Shown here: one piece after another, positions 53,724-62,540 of the stretch
Numbering within the stretch: the stretch's first letter is position 1
Layout: each line of letters begins with the position of its first letter
Assembly: GCF_006442315.1 (NCBI RefSeq)
Contig: NZ_VFVY01000005.1
Location: 124,001-188,000, forward strand
Source: Mesorhizobium sp. B2-3-4
GTDB lineage: Bacteria > Pseudomonadota > Alphaproteobacteria > Rhizobiales > Rhizobiaceae
Reading direction: 5' to 3'
DNA: 64,000 nucleotides
The notes under the pieces: generated by a model
What the model saw: the letters and a program-made list of their open reading frames with translations, nothing else
Told to the model about the DNA's origin: nothing
Databases searched by the model: none
Program-made: the position numbers and the translations under genes

Positions 53724-55943
53724 TCAGGCTGCCTGCTTCACGTCGCCCTTGGCATAGGGATCGAAGCGTTCGTAGAAGGTCTCGCCCTTCTCGGCCATGT
53801 CGAGGAGCAGCTTGGGCGCCTTGAATTCGGCGCCGTATTTCTTCTGCAGCCCCTTGGCGATCTTGACGAACCGCTTGGCACCGATCCCGTCAATATAGGA
53901 CAGCGCGCCGCCGGTATAGGGTGCGAAGCCGAAGGCCAGGATCGAGCCGACATCGGCCTCGCGCGGATCGGTGACGATGCCTTCCTCCATCACCCGCGCC
54001 GCTTCGAGCGCGATGGTGACCAGCAGGCGCTGCTGCAGTTCCTCATAGTCGACCTTGTCGGGCGCGAGCTGCGGGTAGAGGTCCTTCAAACCGGGCCACA
54101 GCTTCTTCTTGGCGGGCTTGGCCGGGTAGTCGTAGAAACCCTTGCCGTTCTTGCGGCCGAAGCGGCCATGGTCGTCGACCACGGTGTTGATCAGCGCCAT
54201 TTGCCTGGGGTCGACGGCCTTGTCGCCGAGATCCCTGATGGTCTGCTTCATGATCTTCTGGGCAAGGTCGATGGCCGTCTCGTCGGTCAGCGCCAACGGG
54301 CCGACCGGCATGCCGGCGGCCTTGGCGGCATTCTCGATCATCGGCGCGGGTACGCCCTCGATCAGCATCTTGTAGGCTTCCGACATATAGCGCAGCACGC
54401 AGCGGTTGACGTAGAAGCCGCGCGTGTCGTTGACGACGATCGGCGTCTTCTTGATGGCGCGCACGAAGTCGATCGCGGTGGCCAGCGCCTTGTCGCCGGT
54501 CTTCTTGCCGAGGATGATCTCGACCAGCATCATCTTGTCGACCGGCGAGAAGAAGTGGATGCCGACAAAATTCTTCGGCCGCGTCGAATTCTTGGCCAGC
54601 GAAGTGATCGGGATGGTCGAGGTGTTCGAGGCGAAGATCGCCGACGATTTCAGCACGGCCTCGGCCTGTTCGGTGGCGGCTTTCTTGACGCCAGAATCCT
54701 CGAACACCGCCTCGACCACGAGGTCGCAGCCGGCGAGGTCGGCATAGTCCGCGGTCGGCGTGATCAGCGACAGGAGCTTGTCCCTGTCCTCGGGCCTGGC
54801 GCGGCCTTTCTTGACCTGATCCGAAATCAGGCCGTCGGAATGCGCCTTGCCCTTCTGCGCCGATTCCATATCGCGATCGAGCAGCACCACAGGAATACCG
54901 GCCTTGGCGGTGACGTAGGCGATGCCGGCGCCCATGAAGCCGGCGCCGAGAATGCCGATCTTCTTGAACCTGGTGTCCGGCACGCCGGCCGGGCGGCGGG
55001 CGCCCTTGTTCAGTTCCTGCAGCGATACGAACAGCGAGCGGATCATCGCCGCCGCTTCCTTCGACTGCATGATCTCGGTGAAATAGCGCTGCTCGATCCT
55101 GAGCGCGGTGTCGAACGGCACCAGCAGGCCTTCATAGACGCATTTCAGGATTGCCGCGGCGGCCGGGTAATTGCCATAGGTCTCGCGGCGCAGGATGGCG
55201 ATGGCCGGCGGCCAGAGATTGGCGCCGGCCGCCGAATAGACCGGTCCGCCGGGCAGCTTGAAGCCCTTCTCGTCCCACGGCGCCACCGGCTTCAGGCCGT
55301 TCCTGATCATCGCCTTGGCGGTCTCGACGAGCTTCGAAGGCTCCGATATCTCGTGGATCAGGCCCATCGCCTTCGCCTTTTGCGGGGTAAGGTTCTGGCC
55401 CGAGGTCAGCATCTGCAGCGCCTGCTGCTGGTCGGTCAGCCGCGGCACGCGCTGGGTGCCGCCGGCACCGGGGAAGATGCCGATCTTCACTTCGGGCAGC
55501 GCCATCTTCACCTTGTCGGAATCGGCGGCGACGCGGCCATGGCAGGCCAGCGACATTTCGAAGGCGCCGCCCATGCAGGTGCCGTTGATCGCCGAGACCC
55601 ACGGCTTGCCGCAGGTTTCCAGCTTGCGGAACAGTCCGGTCATCGCGCCGGCATTGTCGAACAGCGCCTTGGTGGCCTTCTCGACGTCCTTCTGCTTCTC
55701 GGCGGCGAAGGCGGTCAGCATCTTCTGCAGCATGGTGATGTCGGCGCCGCCGGAGAAGGTATCCTTGCCGGAGGTGATCACCGCGCCCTTGATGGCGGCA
55801 TCGCCCACGACCTGATCGACGATGGCGTTGAGTTCGCGCAGCGCCTCCTCGGTGAAGACATTCATCGAGCGATCCGGCATGTTCCAGGTGACCAGCGCGA
55901 TGCCGTCGGCGTCTGTGTCGAGCGTGAAGTTGGTGTACGTCAT
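53724..55943 (-). CDS. fadJ: Fatty-acid oxidation multifunctional protein (enoyl-CoA hydratase / 3-hydroxyacyl-CoA dehydrogenase)
   Basis: A 739-residue fusion. The N-terminal crotonase domain has INGTCMGGAFEMSLACHGRV and PEVKIGIFPGAGGTQRVPRL with catalytic Glu. The dehydrogenase domain begins IGILGAGFMGAGIAYVTAKAG and contains IFASNTSTIPITSLA and GIHFFSPVDKMMLVEI. AAGGAGG precedes ATG 55943. It works with the thiolase encoded two genes upstream. Confidence 0.95.
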   Translation of the reverse strand: MTYTNFTLDTDADGIALVTWNMPDRSMNVFTEEALRELNAIVDQVVGDAAIKGAVITSGKDTFSGGADITMLQKMLTAFAAEKQKDVEKATKALFDNAGAMTGLFRKLETCGKPWVSAINGTCMGGAFEMSLACHGRVAADSDKVKMALPEVKIGIFPGAGGTQRVPRLTDQQQALQMLTSGQNLTPQKAKAMGLIHEISEPSKLVETAKAMIRNGLKPVAPWDEKGFKLPGGPVYSAAGANLWPPAIAILRRETYGNYPAAAAILKCVYEGLLVPFDTALRIEQRYFTEIMQSKEAAAMIRSLFVSLQELNKGARRPAGVPDTRFKKIGILGAGFMGAGIAYVTAKAGIPVVLLDRDMESAQKGKAHSDGLISDQVKKGRARPEDRDKLLSLITPTADYADLAGCDLVVEAVFEDSGVKKAATEQAEAVLKSSAIFASNTSTIPITSLAKNSTRPKNFVGIHFFSPVDKMMLVEIILGKKTGDKALATAIDFVRAIKKTPIVVNDTRGFYVNRCVLRYMSEAYKMLIEGVPAPMIENAAKAAGMPVGPLALTDETAIDLAQKIMKQTIRDLGDKAVDPRQMALINTVVDDHGRFGRKNGKGFYDYPAKPAKKKLWPGLKDLYPQLAPDKVDYEELQQRLLVTIALEAARVMEEGIVTDPREADVGSILAFGFAPYTGGALSYIDGIGAKRFVKIAKGLQKKYGAEFKAPKLLLDMAEKGETFYERFDPYAKGDVKQAA

Positions 55944-55953
55944 CTGGACCTCC

Positions 55954-56529
55954 TTAGGCGGCGATGTTGTCTGCAACGGCCGCGATCACGGCATCGGTTG
56001 TTACGATAGACGCGAATTCGCCATTGAGATTGGACAGGGTCATGTTGTGAATGGTTTCGGCGCTCTCGGGCCGGCCGTCGAAGCCCACCCGGTCGAATGT
56101 GTAGCAGGCGTCGCTGACGAGCCGCGCCTCGAACCCCAGATTTCCGGCCATACGCGTTGTTGTCTCGACGCAGTGATTGGTCGTGATCCCGGCGATCACA
56201 AGTGTCTGGTGGTTCCCCTTGCGCAGCAGCTTTTCAAGGTCGGTGCCAATGAATGCGGAATTCACGTGCTTGACCAGCACCGGCTCTCCGGCCTTCTCCG
56301 CCGCTGGCGGAATGGGCTGGTAGCCGCTGCGCTCGGGACGGAGCGCGGAATCCTTCTCAACCGATGCGTGGCGGATGTGGAAGATCGCCATGCCGTGGCG
56401 CCGGAACGTTTCCAGAAGGCGCGCCATGTTGTCGAGGGCGCCAGGATTGTTCCGCTGCTTGCCGGCGCGTTCGAACTCAACGAACGCCATCTGCACGTCG
56501 ATCATGATCAAGGCGGGGTTGGCCGACAT
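55954..56529 (-). CDS. Isochorismatase-like cysteine hydrolase inside the fad operon
   Basis: A 191-residue cysteine hydrolase with the full triad: Asp in [10 protein letters not shown], Lys in [10 protein letters not shown] and Cys in [13 protein letters not shown], plus a non-proline cis-peptide region GITTN. It starts 4 bases after the thiolase stop and ends 10 bases before fadJ, so it is cotranscribed with beta-oxidation genes. An amide or ureide substrate is likely, but unknown. Confidence 0.88.
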   Translation of the reverse strand: MSANPALIMIDVQMAFVEFERAGKQRNNPGALDNMARLLETFRRHGMAIFHIRHASVEKDSALRPERSGYQPIPPAAEKAGEPVLVKHVNSAFIGTDLEKLLRKGNHQTLVIAGITTNHCVETTTRMAGNLGFEARLVSDACYTFDRVGFDGRPESAETIHNMTLSNLNGEFASIVTTDAVIAAVADNIAA

Positions 56530-56533
56530 GCGG

Positions 56534-57742
56534 TCAAACCCTCTCGATGATCGTGGCGGTGCCCATGCCGGCGCCAATGCACAGCGTCACCAGCGCGGTG
56601 TTCAGGTCACGCCGCTCGAGCTCGTCCAGCACGGTGCCGAAGATCATGGCGCCGGTGGCGCCGAGCGGGTGACCCATGGCGATGGCGCCGCCATTGACGT
56701 TGATCTTGTCATGCGGGATCTCGAAGGCCTGCATGTAGCGCAGCACCACCGAGGCGAAGGCCTCGTTGAGTTCGAAGAGGTCGATATCCGACAGCTTCAT
56801 CTTGGCGCGCTTCAACAACTTCTCGGTGACGTCGACCGGACCGGTCAGCATCAGCACCGGCTCGGAGCCGATATTGGCGAAGGTGCGGATGCGCGCGCGA
56901 GGCTTCAGCCCCATCGCCTTGCCGGCCTTCTTCGAACCGAGCAACACGGCCGCCGCGCCATCGACGATGCCGGAAGAATTGCCGGCGTGATGGACGTGGT
57001 TGACCTCTTCGATCTCGGGATGCTTCTGCACGGCGACCGCATCGAAACCCCCCATTTCGCCAGGCATGACGAAGGACGGGTTGAGCGAGGCCAGCGACTG
57101 CATGTCGGTCGAGGGGCGCATGTGTTCGTCATGGTCGAGGATGGTCAGGCCGTTCTGGTCCTTGATCGGGATCACCGAGTTCTTGAAGCGGCCATCGGCC
57201 CAGGATTTCGCGGCGCGTTTCTGGCTTTCGACCGCGTAGGCGTCGACGTCGTCGCGCGAGAAGCCGTATTTGGTGGCGATCAGGTCGGCCGAGATGCCCT
57301 GCGGCACGAACCAGCCCGGCAGGCCGACCGAGGGGTCCATGAACCAGGCGCCGCCGGACATGCCCATGCCGACGCGCGACATCGATTCGACGCCGCCGGC
57401 AATGACGATCTCGTCCGCCCCTTGCGCGATCTTGGCGGCGCCGAAATTGATGGCGTCGAGACCCGAGGCGCAGAAGCGCGAGATCTGCATGCCGGGTGCC
57501 TTGGTGTCGTAGCCGGCCTCGAAGGCGGCGGCGCGCGGAATGACCGAACCCGCCTCGCCGACTGGATCGACGCAACCGAAGATGATGTCGTCGACGGTGC
57601 CGGTGTCCAGATCATTGCGATCGCGCAGCGCTTCCAGCGTCCTGGCGGCAAGCCGCACGGCCGGCACCTCGTGCAGCGATCCGTCCTTCTTGCCCTTGCC
57701 GCGCGGCGTGCGCACGGCGTCGTAGACATAAGCCTCAGTCAT
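56534..57742 (-). CDS. fadA: Acetyl-CoA C-acyltransferase (3-ketoacyl-CoA thiolase)
   Basis: A 402-residue thiolase. The acyl-accepting Cys is in [12 protein letters not shown], the His in [18 protein letters not shown] and the second Cys in [16 protein letters not shown] precedes ATG 57742. It catalyses the last beta-oxidation step. Confidence 0.95.
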   Translation of the reverse strand: MTEAYVYDAVRTPRGKGKKDGSLHEVPAVRLAARTLEALRDRNDLDTGTVDDIIFGCVDPVGEAGSVIPRAAAFEAGYDTKAPGMQISRFCASGLDAINFGAAKIAQGADEIVIAGGVESMSRVGMGMSGGAWFMDPSVGLPGWFVPQGISADLIATKYGFSRDDVDAYAVESQKRAAKSWADGRFKNSVIPIKDQNGLTILDHDEHMRPSTDMQSLASLNPSFVMPGEMGGFDAVAVQKHPEIEEVNHVHHAGNSSGIVDGAAAVLLGSKKAGKAMGLKPRARIRTFANIGSEPVLMLTGPVDVTEKLLKRAKMKLSDIDLFELNEAFASVVLRYMQAFEIPHDKINVNGGAIAMGHPLGATGAMIFGTVLDELERRDLNTALVTLCIGAGMGTATIIERV

Positions 57743-57776
57743 TTGCGTGCTCCTTGGGTTCGCTGAAGAGAGCTGC

Positions 57777-58949
57777 TCAGAGCGAGCGTCCGATCAGCAA
57801 TTTCATGATCTCGTTGGTGCCGCCGTAGATGCGCTGGACGCGAGCGTCGCGGAACATGCGGGCGATCGGATATTCATTCATGTAGCCATAGCCGCCGTGC
57901 AATTGAAGGCATTCGTCGACGACTTTGCCCTGCAGGTCGCTCAGCCAGTATTTGGCCATCGACGCCGTCACCGGATCGAGGCCGCCATTGACGTGACGGG
58001 TGACGCAGTCATTGTAGAAGACACGGCCGATGGTGGCCTCGGTCTTGAGCTCGGCCAGTTTGAACTGAGTGTTCTGGAAATCGATGATCGCCTTGCCAAA
58101 GGCCTTGCGCTCCTTGACGTAGTCGATGGTCAGCGCCAGCGCCCGCTCGATCATGGCGATGGCCCCTGTGCCGATCTGCAGCCGCTCCTGCGGCAATTGC
58201 TGCATGAGCTGGACGAAGCCCTGCCCTTCCTCATGGCCGAGCAGGTTGGAGGTCGGCACGCGCACGTCGTTGAAGAACAGCTCGGAGGTGTCGTTGGCCT
58301 TCAGCCCGATCTTGTCGAGGTTGCGGCCGCGCTGGAAGCCTTCGACCTCGTCGGTCTCGACGATCATCAGCGAGGTGCCCTTGGCGCCCTTCTCCGGATC
58401 GGTCTTGGTGACGACGATGATGAAATTGGCGAGCTGGCCGTTGGTGATGAAGGTCTTGGAGCCGTTGATCTTGTACTGGTTGCCGTCCTTCTCCGCACGC
58501 GTCTTGACGCCTTGCAGGTCGGAACCGGCGCCAGGCTCGGTCATGGCGATGGCGCCGATCAGTTCGCCGGTGGCGAGCCTCGGCAGCCACTTCTTCTTCT
58601 GCTCTTCCGAGCCATAGTGGAGGATGTAGGGGGCAACGATCGAATTGTGCAGGCCGATGCCGAAGCCGTCGACGCCGACATGGCCGATCGCCTCGATGAT
58701 GGCGCTCTCATGCGCGAAAGTCCCGCCCGAGCCGCCATACTCCTCCGGCATGGAGGCGCAGAGCAGCCCCGCCGCGCCAGCCTTCAGCCAGCTTTCGCGG
58801 TCGACCATCTCGTTCTTCTCGAACTCGTCGTAGCGCGGCGCGATTTCCTCCGCCATGAAACGCGAGGCCATGTCGTAGAGCATGCCGACCTCGTCGGCCG
58901 CCCAGGCGGGCTTCGGCAAAGAGAGCACTTCGGCGGGATTTGTCGCCAC
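57777..58949 (-). CDS. Acyl-CoA dehydrogenase, medium-size form
   Basis: A 390-residue flavoprotein: IGAIAMTEPGAGSDLQGVKT, GSKTFITNGQLAN and the C-terminal QLHGGYGYMNEYPIARMFRDARVQRIYGGTNEI with the catalytic-type Glu in YGGTNE. GTG 58949 follows GGAGGA by 6 bases. It is the second gene of the operon. Confidence 0.94.
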   Translation of the reverse strand: MATNPAEVLSLPKPAWAADEVGMLYDMASRFMAEEIAPRYDEFEKNEMVDRESWLKAGAAGLLCASMPEEYGGSGGTFAHESAIIEAIGHVGVDGFGIGLHNSIVAPYILHYGSEEQKKKWLPRLATGELIGAIAMTEPGAGSDLQGVKTRAEKDGNQYKINGSKTFITNGQLANFIIVVTKTDPEKGAKGTSLMIVETDEVEGFQRGRNLDKIGLKANDTSELFFNDVRVPTSNLLGHEEGQGFVQLMQQLPQERLQIGTGAIAMIERALALTIDYVKERKAFGKAIIDFQNTQFKLAELKTEATIGRVFYNDCVTRHVNGGLDPVTASMAKYWLSDLQGKVVDECLQLHGGYGYMNEYPIARMFRDARVQRIYGGTNEIMKLLIGRSL

Positions 58950-58995
58950 GATTTCCTCCGCGTATCGACAGGCAGAAAGGCTAGCGAGGCCGAGC

Positions 58996-60786
58996 TTAGA
59001 ACGCTTCCGCCGGCAGGGCCATCAGCGTATCGGCGCCACTCGAAATACGGGCGAGGTGCGCCGAGGTCTCCGGCATGATCCGTTCCATGAAGAAGCGCGC
59101 CGTCACGACCTTGTTGTCGTAAAAAGACTGAGACCCGTTGGCGCCTGTCTTGCCCTGCGCTGCCTTGGCCATCTGCGCCCACATGTAGCCCAGCGCCACA
59201 AGGCCGAAGAGATGCATGTAGTCAGTCGAGGCGGCACCGGCATTGTCGGGCTTGGCCATGCCGTTCTGCAGCAGCCACATGGTCGCCGCCTGCAGATCGT
59301 TGAGGCCCTTCTTCAGACCCTTGGTGAACGGCGCCATCTTCTCGTCGGAGCGGTGCTCCTCGCAGAATTCACCGACCTCCTTGAAGAAGGCCTGTACGGC
59401 GCGGCCGCCATTCAAGCCGAGCTTGCGGCCGACGAGATCGAGCGCCTGGATGCCGTTGGCGCCCTCGTAGATCATGGCGATGCGGGCATCGCGCACGAAC
59501 TGGCTCATGCCGTGCTCTTCGATATAACCGTGACCGCCGAACACCTGCTGCGCCATCACGGCGTGATCGAAGCCCTTGTCGGTGAGCACGCCCTTGACCA
59601 CCGGCGTCAGCAGGCCGGTGTAGTCGTCGGCGGCCTGGCGATCCTTGTCGTCGGCGGAGCGGTGCGCGATGTCGGACTTGATCGCCGTCCACAGCGCCAG
59701 GGCGCGGCCGGCCTCGTTGAAAGCCTTCATGGTCATCAGGGAGCGGCGGATGTCGGGATGGACAATGATCGGGTCGGCCTTCTTGTCGGGCGCCTTCGGG
59801 CCTGACAGCGAGCGGCCCTGCAAGCGGTCCTTGGCATAGGCGACGGCATTCTGGTAGGCGATCTCCGACAGCGACAGGCCCTGCAGGCCGACGCCGAGGC
59901 GCGCCTCGTTCATCATCGTGAACATGGCCTTGAGGCCGCCATTGGCCTCGCCCAGCAGCGTGCCTTCGGCCTCGTCATAATTCATGACGCAGGTCGAGTT
60001 GCCGTGGATGCCCATCTTTTCCTCGATCGAGCCGCAGGAGACGGTGTTTCTGGTTCCCGGATTGCCCGACGCATCAAGCTTGAGCTTGGGGACAATGAAC
60101 AGCGAAATGCCCTTGACGCCCTCGGGCGCGCCCTCGATGCGGGCGAGCACCAGATGGACGATGTTGTCCGACATGTCGTGCTCGCCGGCCGAGATGAATA
60201 TCTTCTGGCCCGAAATCTTGTAAGTGCCGTCGCCGTTCGGCACCGCCTTGGTGCGCAGCAGGCCGAGATCGGTGCCGCAATGCGGCTCGGTCAGGTTCAT
60301 GGTCCCGGTCCAGCCGCCCTCGACCATTCTGGGCAGCCAGGTCGCCTTCTGCTCGTCGGTGCCGTGGGTGATGATGGCAGCGATCGCGCCCTGGGTCAGG
60401 CCCGGATACATCATCAGCGCCATGTTGGCCGACACCATATATTCGGCCACCGCGGTGTGCACGGCATAGGGCAGGCCCTGGCCGCCGAACTCGACCGGGG
60501 CCGCCAGACCCATCCAGCCGCCTTCGCGATACTGGTCGAACGCTTCCTTGAAGCCCTTGGGCGTGGTCACCGAGCCGTCGTCGTGACGCACGCAGCCTTC
60601 CATGTCGCCGACACGGTTGAGCGGATGCATGACGTTCTCGGCGAGCTTGGCCCCTTCGGCGAGAATTGCCTCCAGCACGTCGGGCGTAGCGTCGGCGAAT
60701 CCGGGAAGATTAGAATAGCGCTGATAGCCCAGCACCTCGTTGAGAACGAAAAGCGTATCCTGGATCGGCGCCCTGTAGACCGTCAT
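58996..60786 (-). CDS. Acyl-CoA dehydrogenase, long form with C-terminal extension
   Basis: A 596-residue enzyme of the FadE-like group found in alphaproteobacteria: [19 protein letters not shown] at the start, [21 protein letters not shown] and [41 protein letters not shown] lies before ATG 60786. It heads the six-gene operon and has a matching MerR-type operator 86 bases upstream. Confidence 0.94.
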   Translation of the reverse strand: MTVYRAPIQDTLFVLNEVLGYQRYSNLPGFADATPDVLEAILAEGAKLAENVMHPLNRVGDMEGCVRHDDGSVTTPKGFKEAFDQYREGGWMGLAAPVEFGGQGLPYAVHTAVAEYMVSANMALMMYPGLTQGAIAAIITHGTDEQKATWLPRMVEGGWTGTMNLTEPHCGTDLGLLRTKAVPNGDGTYKISGQKIFISAGEHDMSDNIVHLVLARIEGAPEGVKGISLFIVPKLKLDASGNPGTRNTVSCGSIEEKMGIHGNSTCVMNYDEAEGTLLGEANGGLKAMFTMMNEARLGVGLQGLSLSEIAYQNAVAYAKDRLQGRSLSGPKAPDKKADPIIVHPDIRRSLMTMKAFNEAGRALALWTAIKSDIAHRSADDKDRQAADDYTGLLTPVVKGVLTDKGFDHAVMAQQVFGGHGYIEEHGMSQFVRDARIAMIYEGANGIQALDLVGRKLGLNGGRAVQAFFKEVGEFCEEHRSDEKMAPFTKGLKKGLNDLQAATMWLLQNGMAKPDNAGAASTDYMHLFGLVALGYMWAQMAKAAQGKTGANGSQSFYDNKVVTARFFMERIMPETSAHLARISSGADTLMALPAEAF

Positions 60787-60871
60787 GCTTTTTTCTCCAC
60801 CCTGCGGACCTGGCCTCAAAATCAAGCCGCGCGCGGCAAGCGAGCCAATGTTGAAGCCGCAATAGCAAATA

Positions 60872-60893
60872 TTGACGTTTGCGTAAACGTCAA
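60872..60893. promoter_or_regulatory. Perfect palindrome before the fad operon, probable LiuR-like operator
   Basis: Arms TTGACGTTT and AAACGTCAA flank GCGT. The half sequence TTGACGTTTGCGTAAA matches the site before the merR gene (TTGACGTAAACGTAAA on the minus strand of 62218-62233) at 13 of 16 positions. It fits the LiuR-type consensus I recall for MerR-family catabolic regulators. Confidence 0.75.
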
Positions 60894-60987
60894 TTCGTTA
60901 TGCCGCAGGAAATTTCGATACGCGCTGGTCGGATCGGATCCCCAGAGGCCACTTGCCCCCACACTCCAGACGAGGCAATTTCGCGGA

Positions 60988-61539
60988 ATGAACCCCACGG
61001 CATTCATAATCAGCATTCAGAGCCACTATCTGGATCAATTCCGGACGTTCGTCGAAGAGCAACAGCAAAACTGCGTTCAGGGATCGGCGGAAGTAAAATT
61101 CCAAATCGGCGAAGAGAGCGGGCTCTTCCGCGGCCTTTGTTGCGTCGACTTCATCAGGAATGACGGACAGGTCGAGCCTGTGGAGCTTCAGCCCGATTTC
61201 ATCACATTCGAGCCGATATCGGGCAGGCTTGGAGGCGCTGACTTTCTAATCGAACAGCTGCAATGGAACGACGTCGTGATCCATCACACGCTCCCGGCCG
61301 TTCCACTCGACCGGATAGATGCCTGGTTCGAGCACTGGTTCGACCCTGATGACGAGCGTTACGTCGAGGGGGCAGAACTCGGCGACATCGTCCACTCGCT
61401 TGCAGTCCAGCCCAAGGCGCTGGGCGTGGATTTCGGAACAGCATCTCCGGATGCGTTCTGGAGTTTGCTCAGCGTTCTTGAGGCCGCGGGCGCAGCCGGC
61501 TTGCGGATCAGCACCTCGCAAACACAGGCATCATCCTGA
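60988..61539 (+). CDS. Hypothetical protein, 183 residues
   Basis: A soluble, mildly acidic protein starting MNPTAFIISIQSHYLDQF. It has no signal peptide or membrane segment. A Trp/Asp-rich patch (RIDAWFEHWFDPDDERYVEG) is distinctive. GCGGA before ATG 60988 is a weak ribosome site. The frame stays open far upstream across the antisense of the acyl-CoA dehydrogenase gene, which is a GC artefact. It is followed by a strong terminator. I do not recognise the family. Confidence 0.65.
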   Translation: MNPTAFIISIQSHYLDQFRTFVEEQQQNCVQGSAEVKFQIGEESGLFRGLCCVDFIRNDGQVEPVELQPDFITFEPISGRLGGADFLIEQLQWNDVVIHHTLPAVPLDRIDAWFEHWFDPDDERYVEGAELGDIVHSLAVQPKALGVDFGTASPDAFWSLLSVLEAAGAAGLRISTSQTQASS

Positions 61540-61572
61540 TCAGGGTCTACCGCGCCAATCGCGATCAATGCA

Positions 61573-61604
61573 AAAAGCCGCGCGGCAATGGCCGCGCGGC
61601 TTTT
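61573..61604. terminator. Bidirectional intrinsic terminator
   Basis: AAAAGCCGCGCGGC (61573-61586) pairs perfectly over 14 bp with GCCGCGCGGCTTTT (61591-61604) around AATG. It serves the hypothetical gene on the plus strand and the merR gene ending at 61630 on the minus strand. Confidence 0.9.
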
Positions 61605-61629
61605 ACTTACAGGAATTCCACAGATGCGT

Positions 61630-62091
61630 TCAGCTGGCGGCGCTGGCCGGCGTGGTTGTGCGCTCGATGAGCATCTGGCGCACGGCGGACATCGAACCGC
61701 TCAGCTCATTGATGGCGTCGTCGATCAGCGCACGCTGCTTCTGCAGGCGGGCGAGCTGCTTCTCCGACTTGTCCAGCGCGAGCCGTAGCTGCTTGGTGTT
61801 GGAGCCGGTCGGATCGTAGAGGTCCATCATCTGCTTGACGTCGCGCAGCGAGAACCCGACCTTGCGGCCGAGCAGGATCAGCTTCAGCCTGGCCTTGTCG
61901 CGGCGCGTGTAGAGACGGGTCGAACCGTCGCGCTGCGGATTGAGCAGGCCCTTGTCTTCGTAGAAACGCAAGGTGCGCAGCGTCACGCCGTATTTCTTGG
62001 CCATTTCGCCGATGCGCGAGAGATCCTCACCGGCTTCGACGGATGCATTATTGGTATTGGCCGCGGTCTCGCCGGCCGAGATAAGTTTCAT
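61630..62091 (-). CDS. MerR-family regulator, LiuR-like
   Basis: A 153-residue regulator. The MerR helix-turn-helix is LSRIGEMAKKYGVTLRTLRFYEDKGLLNPQRDGSTRLYT, followed by a coiled-coil dimer helix (LDKSEKQLARLQKQRALID). There are no metal-binding Cys, as in LiuR and unlike metal sensors. ATG 62091 is used; a longer frame reaches 62190. Operators before it and before the fad operon suggest it represses both, released by an acyl-CoA. Confidence 0.88.
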   Translation of the reverse strand: MKLISAGETAANTNNASVEAGEDLSRIGEMAKKYGVTLRTLRFYEDKGLLNPQRDGSTRLYTRRDKARLKLILLGRKVGFSLRDVKQMMDLYDPTGSNTKQLRLALDKSEKQLARLQKQRALIDDAINELSGSMSAVRQMLIERTTTPASAAS

Positions 62092-62217
62092 AGTCACTGG
62101 CTTTCCCCGTCTGGTGGCGTCGCGGTCGCGGACCATGCGTCGCCTGACTGGAAGCGGGGGCGTGCTTCCGGTCGTGGTTTCGACAAACAAATCACAAACG
62201 GCACAGCTGATGCGCCA

Positions 62218-62233
62218 TTTACGTTTACGTCAA
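62218..62233. promoter_or_regulatory. LiuR-like operator before the merR gene
   Basis: TTTACGTTTACGTCAA lies 127 bases before ATG 62091. It is the partner of the site at 60872-60893 and shares ACGTCAATTC with it. Autoregulation is inferred. Nothing else of note lies between 62092 and 62217. Confidence 0.75.
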
Positions 62234-62328
62234 TTCTATACCGATAGCCGCCTCATGACGCAAGGGCGTTCTGCGCAAGCACCTTTATGCCGCATCCCCA
62301 AGGCTTTCCTAAAATATGACGCAACTTC

Positions 62329-62343
62329 TTAAGCTTGGTTAAC
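62329..62343 (+). promoter_or_regulatory. Possible CtrA box upstream of podJ
   Basis: TTAA-GCTTGG-TTAAC resembles the CtrA consensus TTAA-N7-TTAAC with one base less in the spacer. It lies about 200 bases before podJ, a polarity gene of the kind CtrA controls. The remaining sequence to 62540 shows no gene. Confidence 0.45.
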
Positions 62344-62540
62344 GCCTTGTTTACCACGTTGGGCGAAATGTGCGCATGTCGGCTACCCGTGTTTATCCTG
62401 TATCGAATTTTTCACGGTTTTTCGGAGCGCGGGTGAACCCCGGGAAGCTTGTCTTCCACCGCATGGAAGCGGTCGCCTCGTTCCGGCAGGGACTTGGGGA
62501 GCTGGCCACACGCTGGCCAATCTGAAAGACGGACGCACCG

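Noticed and set aside
53721..56009. 762-codon open frame antisense to fadJ
   Set aside because: The opposite strand encodes a complete fadJ with all motifs; the antisense translation is His/Arg/Gly-rich noise.
60004..60987. Upstream extension of the hypothetical gene at 60988
   Set aside because: It runs through the antisense of the acyl-CoA dehydrogenase and crosses the operator; the ATG at 60988 is sufficient.
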